Shown: positions 35,063-44,931, counted from the stretch's first letter. The stretch is 64,000 nucleotides of DNA from Pseudomonas iridis (GCF_017980685.1 NZ_JACXXO010000016.1:1-64000), one strand, 5' to 3'. Made by a program: numbers and translations. The notes: generated by a model from the sequence alone, not told the origin.

Positions 35063-36181
35063 ATGCGGAGCAAGGTGACAGGTGCGCAGCGTTGGGTCGT
35101 GAAGATCGGCAGCGCTTTGCTGACGGCTGATGGCAAAGGGCTGGATCGTGCGGCAATGAGTGTCTGGGTCGAGCAGATGGTGGCCTTGCATGAGGCTGGC
35201 GTCGAGTTGGTGCTGGTGTCCTCCGGAGCGGTAGCGGCCGGCATGAGTCGCTTGGGCTGGACCGTACGACCCAGTGCGATGCACGAGCTTCAGGCTGCCG
35301 CCGCTATCGGTCAGATGGGTCTGGTGCAGGCTTGGGAATCAAGCTTCGCCGAGCATGGCCGGCACACCGCGCAGATTCTCCTGACTCACGACGACCTGTC
35401 CGATCGCAAGCGCTACCTGAATGCCCGCAGCACCCTGCGAGCGCTGGTCGAGCTGAAAGTCATCCCGGTGATCAACGAAAACGACACGGTGGTGACCGAC
35501 GAAATTCGTTTTGGCGACAACGACACGCTGGCGGCGTTGGTGGCCAACCTGGTTGAGGCTGATCTGCTGGTGATCCTGACCGATCGCGACGGTATGTTCG
35601 ATGCCGATCCGCGCAACAATCCAGAGGCGCAGCTGATTTATGAAGCGCGCGCCGATGATCCGAGCCTGGATGCGGTGGCGGGTGGCACCGGTGGGGCGCT
35701 GGGGCGCGGCGGCATGCAAACCAAGTTGCGCGCAGCACGGCTGGCGGCGCGTTCCGGTGCGCACACCATCATTGTGGGTGGTCGTCTCGAGCGTGTGCTG
35801 GATCGGCTGAAAGCGGGCGAGCGCATCGGTACGTTGCTGTCGCCCGAGCGCGGCATGCTGGCGGCGCGCAAGCAATGGCTGGCAGGGCATCTGCAAACCC
35901 GTGGCACGCTGGTGCTGGATGATGGTGCTGTGTCGGCGCTGTCTCAAGGCAACAAGAGCCTGCTGCCGGTTGGCGTCAAGCTGGTGCAGGGCAGTTTCCG
36001 TCGCGGTGAGATGGTGGTCTGTGTGGCGCCGGACGGTCGTGAAATTGCCCGCGGCCTGGCCAACTACAGCGCGCTGGAAGCTCAAAAAATCATCGGTCAG
36101 TCGTCGGATGCGATTGTCGGTTTGCTGGGTTACATGGCTGAGCCGGAACTGGTTCATCGTGACAACCTGATTCTGGTGTAA
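35063..36181 (+). CDS. proB: Glutamate 5-kinase ProB
   Basis: First step of proline synthesis, phosphorylating glutamate with ATP; feedback-inhibited by proline. It has 372 residues: an N-terminal amino-acid kinase domain (VVKIGSALLTADGKG, VLVSSGAVAAG, INENDTV) and a C-terminal PUA domain (RGTLVLDDGAVSAL onward). Two adjacent ATGs exist at 35060 and 35063; AAGG lies at 35050-35053, and 35063 gives the common length. creA follows after 10 bases. Confidence 0.96.
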   Translation: MRSKVTGAQRWVVKIGSALLTADGKGLDRAAMSVWVEQMVALHEAGVELVLVSSGAVAAGMSRLGWTVRPSAMHELQAAAAIGQMGLVQAWESSFAEHGRHTAQILLTHDDLSDRKRYLNARSTLRALVELKVIPVINENDTVVTDEIRFGDNDTLAALVANLVEADLLVILTDRDGMFDADPRNNPEAQLIYEARADDPSLDAVAGGTGGALGRGGMQTKLRAARLAARSGAHTIIVGGRLERVLDRLKAGERIGTLLSPERGMLAARKQWLAGHLQTRGTLVLDDGAVSALSQGNKSLLPVGVKLVQGSFRRGEMVVCVAPDGREIARGLANYSALEAQKIIGQSSDAIVGLLGYMAEPELVHRDNLILV

Positions 36182-36191
36182 GGAAAATTCA

Positions 36192-36659
36192 ATGCGCGTA
36201 GCAAAAGGATTGTTGGGTCTGTTGATGGCGCTGCCATTGCTGGCCTCGGCCGAGGAAATCGGTCAGGTGTCGACGGTGTTCAAATTTGTCGGTCCGAACG
36301 ACCGGATCGTGGTCGAGGCGTTCGACGACCCCAAGGTCGAAGGTGTGACCTGCTACCTGTCGCGTGCCAAAACGGGCGGCGTGAAGGGTGGTCTGGGGTT
36401 GGCGGAAGATCGTGCCGAAGCCTCGATTGCCTGTCGTCAGGTCGGTCCGATCAAGTTCAGGGGCGAGCTGAAGGACGGCGATGAGGTGTTCAGGGAGCGC
36501 ACATCGTTGGTGTTCAAGACCATGCAGGTGGTGCGTTTCCTCGACAAGAAACGCAATACGCTGGTGTATCTGGTCTATAGCGATCGCGTGATCGAGGGCA
36601 GTCCGCAGAATGCGGTGACGGCCATTCCGATTTTGCCGTGGGTGCCGGTTCAGCAATAA
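36192..36659 (+). CDS. creA: CreA family periplasmic protein
   Basis: A 155-residue exported protein (signal VAKGLLGLLMALPLLASA) of the CreA family. Family phrases include IGQVSTVFKFVGPNDRIVVEAFDDP and EDRAEASIACRQVGPI, with conserved Cys at VTCYLS and IACRQ. The role is unclear despite the old name; it is not a DNA-binding regulator. AAGGA lies upstream of ATG 36192, and the gene is probably co-transcribed with proB. Confidence 0.9.
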   Translation: MRVAKGLLGLLMALPLLASAEEIGQVSTVFKFVGPNDRIVVEAFDDPKVEGVTCYLSRAKTGGVKGGLGLAEDRAEASIACRQVGPIKFRGELKDGDEVFRERTSLVFKTMQVVRFLDKKRNTLVYLVYSDRVIEGSPQNAVTAIPILPWVPVQQ

Positions 36660-36718
36660 GGCTGGAAACCATTACAGGGTCGAGTTTGTTTTCCAGGCCC
36701 ATTGGTTGAATGATTGAG

Positions 36719-36743
36719 GGCGAGCCGTTCGGCTCGCCTTTTT
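36719..36743 (+). terminator. Terminator after creA
   Basis: GGCGAGCC/GGCTCGCC stem with GTTC loop and T-run. Confidence 0.9.
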
Positions 36744-36789
36744 GTTTCTCCTTGTTGAATTGATGTGCTTCAGGCGCGAAGGGATTCGT

Positions 36790-36966
36790 ATGCGTTCTTT
36801 TTTTATGTCGCTGATGGTGTGTTGCTCGCTGTCCATGCAAGTGCAGGCCGAACCGTTTTATGCCGGAAAGTCATTGGCGCACCCGGTGATCCAGTCTCAG
36901 GAGAGTGGCGACGTTGGCGTTTGTTCGCGAGCCATCGGGCGTTGTGGGGTATGCGTGCATGTGTGA
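36790..36966 (+). pseudogene. 5' part of a frameshifted MORN-repeat gene, with signal peptide
   Basis: A 58-residue frame with a convincing signal peptide (FFMSLMVCCSLSMQVQA-E) and a strong ribosome site (GAAGGGA six bases before the ATG). Its sequence then loses sense after about residue 42, where the MORN-repeat protein begins in another frame. I interpret it as the true 5' end of the gene at 36905-38827, separated by a small indel. Confidence 0.6.
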
Positions 36967-38827
36967 TGCGCCGACAGCGGTGCCGCAGATGCTCGACGAT
37001 TTCGGTGATTCGAGCATCGAGTCAGTGTTCTACGCCAGTCTCGATAGCGATATACAGACCTTGATTGTCCTGTCCCGAGCGGGTGGGCGAAATGGGCTCC
37101 ATGGCTATCGACTCAGTGAGCGATCGGGCAAATATCGCAAGCTGAACAGTCTGCAGCCGGTTCTTGATCGTATTGCGAGCAATCAGAAGAAGCTCAATGC
37201 CGCACGGGTAGTGAGCGAGCTGAACAAGTTGCTGCCCTATGACTACGGTTATGAGATGGCGACAACTGGCATCCCCGAGTTCGATGCACTCGATCCCACG
37301 GCTGGCACGTTAGTGGGCGAATTCGGTGTTGGTGGCGTTCCGGCCTCGGAGGGCGGTGAGCCGTCAGAAGATGGTGTCTATGACGCCTACAAGAAAACCT
37401 TTCTGCAGCGCGAAGGGCGTTGGTTGACGCTGACCTACGAGCGCACCCCGATGGAGGAGGGTGAGCTCGCTCCGGCCTTTCGTGTAACGCAAATTGCGTG
37501 GGAGTCTGACCCGAAACGATATGTGGGTTCGGAGGACGGCCCTCTCGTTAAGTTGTGGGGTGATCGTGTGCTGGAGCGAGGCGTGATGGTTCGGGGCAAG
37601 AAGACGGGTGACTGGATCGAGTTTGATGCAGCGGCCTCCGAGGCCTCGGGAGCTTATGCGAATGGTTTGAGGCAGGGCACCTGGGAGGTCAACGAGCGCC
37701 ATAGTGTTTCCGAGGGTTTGTTCGTCGATGGTTTGCGTGAGGGGCGCTGGACGATCACTGCGTACGATAAAGACGAAGATATTTCCGGGTTCGATACGTA
37801 TAAGCACGATGTTCTGGACGGTCCGACAGAGCGAGTCAGAGGAAGTAAGGTTGTCTCGCGCGGCGAGTACCGGAATGGTCGGCAGAGCGGTCATTGGCTC
37901 AGTGGTGAGGGTGAGGGCGGTTACGTGTCAGGTGCCAGGGAGGGCGCCTGGACTCTCAAGGTGGGCGGAGGCCGCATTCAAACCTTGTCGTTTGTCGCGG
38001 GTAAAAAGGATGGAGAGTTGCGCGAGGTTGATGCTGCGGGTGTGCTGCGACTGCTTGAGCACTACAAGGCTGGTGCGCTGGACGGCTTGAGGGAAATCTA
38101 CGCTGCAAACGGCAAACTGACCTATTCGGCGACCTACGTGGCGGGGCAGATCAAGGGGCGTGCGCTGACCTATACCCATGATGGTTCGGTACTGCTGTCT
38201 GACATCACCTGGCTTCATGGAAATAGAGAGGGGCCCTTTCGTACCTATCACTCAAATGGTCGTTTAGACCGAGTGGCTATTTATGAGGCGGATGAGCCCA
38301 TCGGCAACGATCAGTCGTTTAATGAGGCTGGGGCGTTGGTTTCAGACAGAAATTACTGCCATGTGGTCGATGGCAAGTACACAAGAATCAAGCCGTGTGG
38401 CCTGCAGCGTAGTTTTCGCGGTGATGGGGTTGCCTACTTCGAGGCCGATTACCTGTTCGGGGTCAGGCAAAGTGTGCGTCACGAGTCTCACGAGGGGCGA
38501 AAGGTCGAGGAGTTGCTGTTGGGTGCGGATGATCGTGTGATACACAACGATTACTACCCCAATGGGCAATTGAAGTGCTCCGAGCCCATGCAGGGATATC
38601 GTCTGATCACCGTTGAGGGGCGGGAATACAAAGACTATTCCTATGCGAAGCGTGAAGGTGAAATGGTCTGCTACTACTCGACCGGCGTCGTTGAGCGTCG
38701 CTTCAACTTTAAGGGTGGCGAGCTGGTCGGCTGTTACACCGGGTACGATGAGTCGGGCGTGCAGAACTTTCCGCCGCCAGAGGGGTGTCCTCCACCGAAG
38801 CCGGTGATGTTCAATTTTGGTGAGTAG
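36905..38827 (+). CDS. MORN-repeat (YwqK-like) protein, likely missing its N-terminus by frameshift
   Basis: A 640-residue frame that lacks its own ribosome site: the GTG at 36905 follows AGGAG by only one base. The middle and C-terminal parts contain many MORN-type repeats (for example SEGLFVDGLREGRWTI, GEYRNGRQSGHW, VSGAREGAWTL), as in YwqK-type proteins. The upstream signal peptide frame suggests export. The C-terminal end is Pro-rich (FPPPEGCPPPKP). The gene sits between creA and rpsT, which are adjacent in P. aeruginosa as I recall, so it is an insertion in the core order. The function is unknown. Confidence 0.6.
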   Translation: MATLAFVREPSGVVGYACMCDAPTAVPQMLDDFGDSSIESVFYASLDSDIQTLIVLSRAGGRNGLHGYRLSERSGKYRKLNSLQPVLDRIASNQKKLNAARVVSELNKLLPYDYGYEMATTGIPEFDALDPTAGTLVGEFGVGGVPASEGGEPSEDGVYDAYKKTFLQREGRWLTLTYERTPMEEGELAPAFRVTQIAWESDPKRYVGSEDGPLVKLWGDRVLERGVMVRGKKTGDWIEFDAAASEASGAYANGLRQGTWEVNERHSVSEGLFVDGLREGRWTITAYDKDEDISGFDTYKHDVLDGPTERVRGSKVVSRGEYRNGRQSGHWLSGEGEGGYVSGAREGAWTLKVGGGRIQTLSFVAGKKDGELREVDAAGVLRLLEHYKAGALDGLREIYAANGKLTYSATYVAGQIKGRALTYTHDGSVLLSDITWLHGNREGPFRTYHSNGRLDRVAIYEADEPIGNDQSFNEAGALVSDRNYCHVVDGKYTRIKPCGLQRSFRGDGVAYFEADYLFGVRQSVRHESHEGRKVEELLLGADDRVIHNDYYPNGQLKCSEPMQGYRLITVEGREYKDYSYAKREGEMVCYYSTGVVERRFNFKGGELVGCYTGYDESGVQNFPPPEGCPPPKPVMFNFGE

Positions 38828-38914
38828 ACTCGGTGAGTCGGGTGCGTACCCTTGATCGGGTGCGTGCCTGTTTGCGGGGTTGTGATGAGAGGGGCGCCAA
38901 ATTGCAGGCAATAA

Positions 38915-38938
38915 AAAACCGACCCGAAGGTCGGTTTT
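38915..38938 (-). terminator. Bidirectional terminator between MORN gene and rpsT
   Basis: AAAACCGACC/GGTCGGTTTT stem with CGAA loop; flanked by A- and T-runs, so it can serve rpsT on the minus strand and the MORN gene on the plus strand. Confidence 0.88.
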
Positions 38939-38954
38939 CTAATGACTACGTCGC

Positions 38955-39227
38955 TTAGGCAGCTTCTTTCAGTGCCTTGACGTGGCCATTCAGACGGCTC
39001 TTATGACGAGCAGCCTTGTTCTTGTGGATGATGCCTTTATCGGCCATACGGTCGATAACTGGCACAGCCAGAACGTATGCAGCTTGAGCTTTTTCAGCGT
39101 CTTTTGCGTCGATGGCCTTAACTACATTCTTGATGTAGGTACGAACCATGGAACGCAGGCTGGCGTTGTGGCTGCGACGCTTCTCAGCCTGTTTTGCACG
39201 TTTTTTGGCGGAAGGTGAGTTGGCCAC
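38955..39227 (-). CDS. rpsT: 30S ribosomal protein S20
   Basis: A 90-residue small-subunit protein (MANSPSAKKRAKQAEKRRSH) rich in Lys and Arg, with its three-helix bundle. The start is GTG 39227 with GAGGAG upstream. A sigma-70 promoter lies about 60 bases upstream on the minus strand. Confidence 0.97.
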   Translation of the reverse strand: MANSPSAKKRAKQAEKRRSHNASLRSMVRTYIKNVVKAIDAKDAEKAQAAYVLAVPVIDRMADKGIIHKNKAARHKSRLNGHVKALKEAA

Positions 39228-39280
39228 CGTCGAGCTCCTCGAAAGACTTTTTAGGAAATAGCAAACAAAATAGGCCGCGA

Positions 39281-39309
39281 ATCATGCCGATGAAGAGAAG
39301 TCTTGTCAA
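39281..39309 (-). promoter_or_regulatory. Predicted sigma-70 promoter of rpsT
   Basis: Minus strand: TTGACA (39309-39304), a 17-base spacer, CATGAT (39286-39281). Confidence 0.75.
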
Positions 39310-39479
39310 GGGCACTTGAATCGTTCCGCTAAGTGGTAGGTATAAAGAGGCGGGATATTTATTTCCGGCGCTTGACCTGTAAACTCGCGAGCTTTGGCTC
39401 TGTGCTGCTGCGGCGCGGAGTATCGCACAAGTAGGCGCTTTATTCGCCTGCTGTTTATCGACAGGCACAAACTCCTTCA

Positions 39480-41018
39480 ATGAATCTGCTCAAATCGTTG
39501 GCCGCCGTCAGCTCTATCACGATGATTTCCCGGGTTCTCGGGTTTGTTCGCGATACGCTGATTGCTCGTATATTCGGCGCCGGAATGGCGACAGATGCCT
39601 TTTTTATCGCCTTCAAACTGCCTAATCTGCTGCGGCGGATCTTCGCCGAAGGGGCTTTTTCCCAAGCATTCGTGCCCATTCTTGCGGAATACAAAAGCCA
39701 GCAGGGCGAAGAAGCGACCCGCACCTTTATCGCCTATGTGTCGGGTTTGCTGACGCTGGTGCTGGCGCTGGTCACTGCGCTGGGCATGATCGCCGCGCCA
39801 TGGGTCATCTGGGCCACCGCCCCGGGGTTCACCGATACCCCGGAAAAATTCCAGCTCACCTCTGACCTCTTGCGGGTGACGTTCCCTTATATATTGCTGA
39901 TCTCTCTGTCCTCGCTGGCCGGTGCGATCCTCAATACCTGGAACCGCTTCTCGGTGCCTGCGTTCGTACCGACCTTGCTCAACGTCAGCATGATCGTGTT
40001 TTCGCTGTTCCTCACACCGTACTTCGATCCACCGGTCATGGCGCTCGGCTGGGCGGTATTGGTCGGTGGTTTGGCGCAGTTGCTGTTTCAACTGCCGCAC
40101 CTGAAAAAGATTGGCATGCTGGTGCTGCCGCGCCTGAATCTGCGTGATACCGGCGTGTGGCGGGTGATGAAACAGATGCTGCCGGCGATCCTTGGCGTAT
40201 CGGTCAGCCAGATTTCGCTGATCATCAACACTATATTCGCCTCGTTTCTGGTCGCCGGCTCAGTGTCCTGGATGTATTACGCCGACCGTTTGATGGAGTT
40301 GCCATCCGGTGTGCTGGGTGTGGCATTGGGCACGATTCTGCTGCCGACGCTGGCCAAAACCTACGCCAGCAAGGATCGCCACGAATATTCGCGGATTCTC
40401 GACTGGGGCCTGCGCCTGTGCTTTGTGCTGGTGTTGCCGTGCTCTTTGGCGCTGGGGATCCTCGCCGAGCCGTTGACCGTTTCGTTGTTCCAGTATGGTC
40501 AGTTCACTGGCTTCGATGCCGAAATGACTCAGCGAGCATTGATTGCCTATTCTGTCGGTCTGCTCGGGATTATCGTGATCAAAGTGCTCGCGCCGGGCTT
40601 CTATGCGCAACAGAACATCCGTACGCCGGTAAAAATCGCAATCTTCACGCTGGTGTGTACTCAGTTGTTCAATCTGGTATTGATTGGTCCGCTGGCCCAC
40701 GCCGGGCTGGCCCTGGCGATCAGTGCCGGTGCGTGCCTCAACGCCGGGCTGCTGTTCTATCAGTTGCGCAAACAGCAGATGTACCAGCCGCAACCGGGTT
40801 GGGCCAAGTTCGGTTTCAAGCTGATCGTGGCAGTGGCGGTGATGTCGGTGGTGTTGCTGATCGGCATGCATTTCATGCCGGCGTGGGATCAAGGCCACAT
40901 GCTTGAGCGCTTCCTGCGTCTGGGCGCATTGGTGGCGGCGGGCGTGGTTGCGTATTTCGGTATGTTGCTGCTGCTCGGTTTCCGTCTGCGCGACTTCAAT
41001 CGCAAGGCCTTGAGCTGA
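39480..41018 (+). CDS. murJ: Lipid II flippase MurJ (MviN)
   Basis: Flips lipid II across the inner membrane for peptidoglycan synthesis. It has 512 residues and about fourteen membrane segments, family MOP. N-terminal signature: SAVSSITMISRVLGFVRDTL-like SLAAVSSITMISRVLGFVRD. Essential Arg residues occur in the early segments. The start ATG 39480 lies shortly after a modest ribosome site. It diverges from rpsT. Confidence 0.95.
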   Translation: MNLLKSLAAVSSITMISRVLGFVRDTLIARIFGAGMATDAFFIAFKLPNLLRRIFAEGAFSQAFVPILAEYKSQQGEEATRTFIAYVSGLLTLVLALVTALGMIAAPWVIWATAPGFTDTPEKFQLTSDLLRVTFPYILLISLSSLAGAILNTWNRFSVPAFVPTLLNVSMIVFSLFLTPYFDPPVMALGWAVLVGGLAQLLFQLPHLKKIGMLVLPRLNLRDTGVWRVMKQMLPAILGVSVSQISLIINTIFASFLVAGSVSWMYYADRLMELPSGVLGVALGTILLPTLAKTYASKDRHEYSRILDWGLRLCFVLVLPCSLALGILAEPLTVSLFQYGQFTGFDAEMTQRALIAYSVGLLGIIVIKVLAPGFYAQQNIRTPVKIAIFTLVCTQLFNLVLIGPLAHAGLALAISAGACLNAGLLFYQLRKQQMYQPQPGWAKFGFKLIVAVAVMSVVLLIGMHFMPAWDQGHMLERFLRLGALVAAGVVAYFGMLLLLGFRLRDFNRKALS

Positions 41019-41147
41019 GGTTTTACCCTTTGTGAATGGGCGCGGGCCGGCAGTTTTGTCGGCTCGATCACTTTGCGTTACGGTGTTGCCTGTCGTCGAC
41101 CGTCGGGTGTGGTTATAATCGACCACTTTATGAGCAAGAAGCGCGTT

Positions 41148-42086
41148 ATGCAGCTGGTTCGAGGCCTCCACAACTTGCGCCCCCAGCATCGGGGCTGCGT
41201 CGCCACTATTGGCAACTTTGACGGTGTTCACCGTGGTCACCAGGCTATCCTGGCCCGACTGCGTGAGCGTGCGCTCGAGTTGGGCGTACCCAGCTGCGTG
41301 GTTATTTTCGAGCCGCAGCCACGGGAGTTTTTCGCCCCCGAGACCGCGCCGGCACGTCTGGCCCGGTTGCGCGACAAACTGCAGCTGTTGGCCGCCGAAG
41401 GTGTCGACCGGGTCCTGTGCCTGGCCTTCAACCAGCGTCTGAGCAAGCTCAGCGCCAGTGAGTTCGTCGACACCATTCTGGTGGACGGGCTCGGCGTGCA
41501 GCATCTGGAAGTCGGTGACGATTTCCGCTTTGGCTGCGACCGCCTCGGCGATTTCGATTTCCTGTTGCAGGCCGGGCAGGTTCACGGATTTACCGTCGAA
41601 GCCGCGCAAACCGTCGAGCTGGATGGCATTCGCGTCAGCAGCACTCAGGTGCGTAACGCCTTGGCCGCCGCCGATTTTGCCTTGGCCGAACGTTTGCTCG
41701 GCCGCCCGTACCGCATCGCCGGTCGTGTGCTGCATGGCCAGAAGCTGGCTCGGCAATTGGGTACGCCCACTGCCAATATTCAACTCAAGCGTCGTCGCGT
41801 ACCGTTCACCGGGGTGTATCTGGTGGATGTCGACATCGACGGCAAGACCTGGCCCGGCGTCGCCAATATTGGCGTACGGCCCACGGTACAAGGTGATGGC
41901 AAGGCCCACCTTGAAGTCCATCTTTTAGATTTTGCCGGCGATCTGTATGACCGGCGTTTGACGGTGGTTTTCCACCAGAAGCTGCGTGAAGAGCAGCGAT
42001 TTGCCTCTCTGGAGGCGCTGAAAACGGCGATCAATGCGGATGTCGCCACCGCCCGTGCACTAGCCGCACCTAGCGCCCATCGCTAA
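41148..42086 (+). CDS. ribF: Bifunctional riboflavin kinase / FAD synthetase RibF
   Basis: Phosphorylates riboflavin to FMN and adenylates FMN to FAD. It has 312 residues. The N-terminal FAD synthetase domain has CVATIGNFDGVHRGHQ near residue 20 and the ISSTxxR equivalent VSSTQVRNAL; the C-terminal flavokinase domain has QLGTPTANIQL. ATG 41148 matches the family start (MQLVRGLHNLRP); longer in-frame readings have no ribosome site. It is followed by ileS after 13 bases. Confidence 0.96.
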   Translation: MQLVRGLHNLRPQHRGCVATIGNFDGVHRGHQAILARLRERALELGVPSCVVIFEPQPREFFAPETAPARLARLRDKLQLLAAEGVDRVLCLAFNQRLSKLSASEFVDTILVDGLGVQHLEVGDDFRFGCDRLGDFDFLLQAGQVHGFTVEAAQTVELDGIRVSSTQVRNALAAADFALAERLLGRPYRIAGRVLHGQKLARQLGTPTANIQLKRRRVPFTGVYLVDVDIDGKTWPGVANIGVRPTVQGDGKAHLEVHLLDFAGDLYDRRLTVVFHQKLREEQRFASLEALKTAINADVATARALAAPSAHR

Positions 42087-42099
42087 TGAAGAGCCTTAA

Positions 42100-44931
42100 A
42101 TGACCGACTATAAAGCCACGTTAAACCTTCCGGACACCGCCTTCCCAATGAAGGCCGGCCTGCCACAGCGCGAACCGCAGATTCTGCAGCGCTGGGACAG
42201 TATTGGCCTGTACGGAAAGTTGCGCGAGATTGGCAAGGATCGTCCGAAGTTCGTCCTGCACGACGGCCCTCCGTACGCCAACGGCACGATCCACATCGGT
42301 CACGCTCTGAACAAGATTCTCAAGGACATGATCATCCGCTCGAAAACCCTGTCGGGTTTCGATGCGCCGTACGTGCCTGGCTGGGACTGCCACGGCCTGC
42401 CGATCGAGCACAAGGTTGAAGTGACCCACGGCAAGAACCTGGGCGCGGACAAGACCCGCGAACTGTGCCGTGCCTACGCCACCGAGCAGATCGAAGGGCA
42501 GAAGTCCGAATTCATCCGCCTTGGCGTGCTGGGCGACTTTGCCAACCCGTACAAGACCATGAATTTTCAGAACGAGGCCGGTGAAATCCGCGCTCTCGCC
42601 GAAATCGTCAAGGGCGGTTTCGTGTTCAAGGGCCTCAAGCCTGTGAACTGGTGCTTCGACTGTGGTTCGGCTTTGGCCGAGGCGGAAGTCGAGTACGAAA
42701 ACAAGAAGTCGTCGACCATCGACGTGGCCTTCCCGATTGCTGACGAGGCCAAACTGGCTGCCGCGTTCGGCTTGCCGTCGCTGGCCAAGCCTGCCTCGAT
42801 CGTGATCTGGACCACCACCCCGTGGACCATCCCGGCCAACCAGGCGCTGAACGTTCACCCGGAATTCAACTACGCGCTGGTTGATGTCGGCGACAAGTTG
42901 CTGGTGCTGGCTGAAGAGTTGGTCGAAGCCTGTCTGGCTCGTTACAGCCTGGAAGGTTCGGTGGTTGCGACCACCACCGGTAAAGAACTGGAGCTGATCA
43001 ACTTCCGTCACCCGTTCTATGACCGTCTGTCGCCGGTGTATCTGGCCGACTACGTCGAACTGGGCGCTGGCACCGGTGTGGTTCACTCCGCCCCGGCTTA
43101 TGGCGTAGACGACTTCGTGACCTGCAAGAAGTACGGAATGGTCAACGATGACATCCTCAACCCGGTTCAGAGCAACGGCGTTTACGTGCCGACGCTGGAA
43201 TACTTCGGCGGCCAGTTCATCTGGAAGGCCAATCCGGCCATCGTTGAAAAACTGACCGAAGTCGGTGCGCTGATGCACACCACCGTCATCGAACACAGCT
43301 ACATGCACTGCTGGCGTCACAAGACCCCGCTGATCTACCGCGCCACCGCGCAGTGGTTCATCGGTATTGACAAAGAGCCGGTCAGCGGCGACACCCTGCG
43401 TATTCGCTCGCTCAAAGCCATCGAAGAAACCAGGTTCGTTCCAGCCTGGGGCCAGGCGCGCCTGCACTCGATGATCGCCAACCGTCCCGACTGGTGCATC
43501 TCGCGTCAGCGCAACTGGGGCGTGCCGATCCCGTTCTTCCTCAACAAGGAAAGCGGCGAGCTGCACCCACGCACCGTCGAACTGATGGAAGAAGTGGCCA
43601 AGCGCGTTGAAGTCGAAGGCATCGAAGCCTGGTTCAAGATGGACGCTGCCGAACTGCTGGGTGATGAAGCGCCGCAGTACGACAAGATCAGTGACACCCT
43701 CGACGTCTGGTTCGATTCGGGTACCACGCACTGGCACGTCCTGCGCGGTTCGCACCCGATGGGCCACGAAACCGGTCCACGCGCCGACCTGTACCTGGAA
43801 GGTTCCGACCAACACCGTGGCTGGTTCCACTCGTCGCTGCTGACCGGTTGCGCCATCGACAACCACGCGCCGTACCGCGAACTGCTGACCCACGGCTTCA
43901 CCGTCGACGAAGCGGGCCGCAAGATGTCCAAATCCCTGGGCAACGTGATCGCACCGCAGAAAGTCAACGACACCCTGGGCGCCGACATCATGCGTCTGTG
44001 GGTGGCTTCGACCGATTACTCCGGCGAAATCGCCGTGTCCGAGCAGATCCTCGCTCGCAGTGCCGATGCCTACCGTCGGATCCGTAACACCGCACGCTTC
44101 CTGCTTTCCAACCTGACCGGTTTCAACCCGGCCACCGACATCCTGCCGGCTGAAGAAATGCTCGCGCTGGATCGTTGGGCGGTGGATCGCACCTTGCTGC
44201 TGCAACGCGAGCTGCAAGAGAACTACGGTGAATACCGTTTCTGGAATGTCTACTCCAAGATTCACAATTTCTGCGTGCAGGAGCTGGGTGGTTTCTACCT
44301 CGACATCATCAAGGATCGCCAGTACACCACCGGCGCCGACAGCAAGGCACGTCGCTCGTGCCAGACTGCGCTGTTCCATATCTCTGAAGCGCTGGTGCGC
44401 TGGATCGCGCCGATCCTCGCCTTCACTGCCGACGAGCTGTGGCAATACCTGCCGGGCGAGCGTAACGAATCCGTCATGCTCAACACCTGGTACGAAGGTC
44501 TGACCGAACTGCCGGAAGGCTTCGAGCTGGGCCGTGAGTACTGGGATCGCATCATGGAAGTGAAAGTCGCGGTCAATAAAGAGATGGAAATCCAGCGTGC
44601 AGCGAAAGCTGTCGGTGGCAACCTGCAAGCCGAAGTGACGCTGTTTGCCGAAGAGGCTCTGACTGCCGACCTGGCCAAGCTAAGCAACGAACTGCGCTTT
44701 GTATTGATCACTTCGACCGCCAGCGTTGCACCATTCGTGCAGGCTCCGGCCGACGCAGTGGCTACCGAAGTCAGCGGCCTGAAGCTGAAGATCGTCAAAT
44801 CGGCATTCGCCAAGTGCGCTCGCTGCTGGCACTGCCGCGAAGACGTCGGCGTGAACCCGGAACATCCGGAAATCTGCGGTCGTTGCGTCGACAACATCAG
44901 CGGCGCTGGCGAGGTTCGTCACTATGCCTAA
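42100..44931 (+). CDS. ileS: Isoleucyl-tRNA synthetase
   Basis: A class I aminoacyl-tRNA synthetase of 943 residues charging tRNA-Ile. Motifs are PYANGTIHIGH (residues 58-68) and KMSKS in AGRKMSKSLGNV. The CP1 editing domain has WTTTPWTIPANQA. The C-terminal zinc ribbon has CARCWHC and ICGRC. It is typical type 1 (bacterial) IleRS. It overlaps lspA by eight bases. Confidence 0.97.
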   Translation: MTDYKATLNLPDTAFPMKAGLPQREPQILQRWDSIGLYGKLREIGKDRPKFVLHDGPPYANGTIHIGHALNKILKDMIIRSKTLSGFDAPYVPGWDCHGLPIEHKVEVTHGKNLGADKTRELCRAYATEQIEGQKSEFIRLGVLGDFANPYKTMNFQNEAGEIRALAEIVKGGFVFKGLKPVNWCFDCGSALAEAEVEYENKKSSTIDVAFPIADEAKLAAAFGLPSLAKPASIVIWTTTPWTIPANQALNVHPEFNYALVDVGDKLLVLAEELVEACLARYSLEGSVVATTTGKELELINFRHPFYDRLSPVYLADYVELGAGTGVVHSAPAYGVDDFVTCKKYGMVNDDILNPVQSNGVYVPTLEYFGGQFIWKANPAIVEKLTEVGALMHTTVIEHSYMHCWRHKTPLIYRATAQWFIGIDKEPVSGDTLRIRSLKAIEETRFVPAWGQARLHSMIANRPDWCISRQRNWGVPIPFFLNKESGELHPRTVELMEEVAKRVEVEGIEAWFKMDAAELLGDEAPQYDKISDTLDVWFDSGTTHWHVLRGSHPMGHETGPRADLYLEGSDQHRGWFHSSLLTGCAIDNHAPYRELLTHGFTVDEAGRKMSKSLGNVIAPQKVNDTLGADIMRLWVASTDYSGEIAVSEQILARSADAYRRIRNTARFLLSNLTGFNPATDILPAEEMLALDRWAVDRTLLLQRELQENYGEYRFWNVYSKIHNFCVQELGGFYLDIIKDRQYTTGADSKARRSCQTALFHISEALVRWIAPILAFTADELWQYLPGERNESVMLNTWYEGLTELPEGFELGREYWDRIMEVKVAVNKEMEIQRAAKAVGGNLQAEVTLFAEEALTADLAKLSNELRFVLITSTASVAPFVQAPADAVATEVSGLKLKIVKSAFAKCARCWHCREDVGVNPEHPEICGRCVDNISGAGEVRHYA

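Noticed and set aside
41019..41147. Possible FMN riboswitch before ribF
   Set aside because: The spacer is short and lacks the multi-stem structure of an FMN riboswitch; bifunctional ribF genes usually lack one.
42121..44628. An 835-codon open frame on the minus strand opposite ileS
   Set aside because: Shadow of ileS with no ribosome site or motif.
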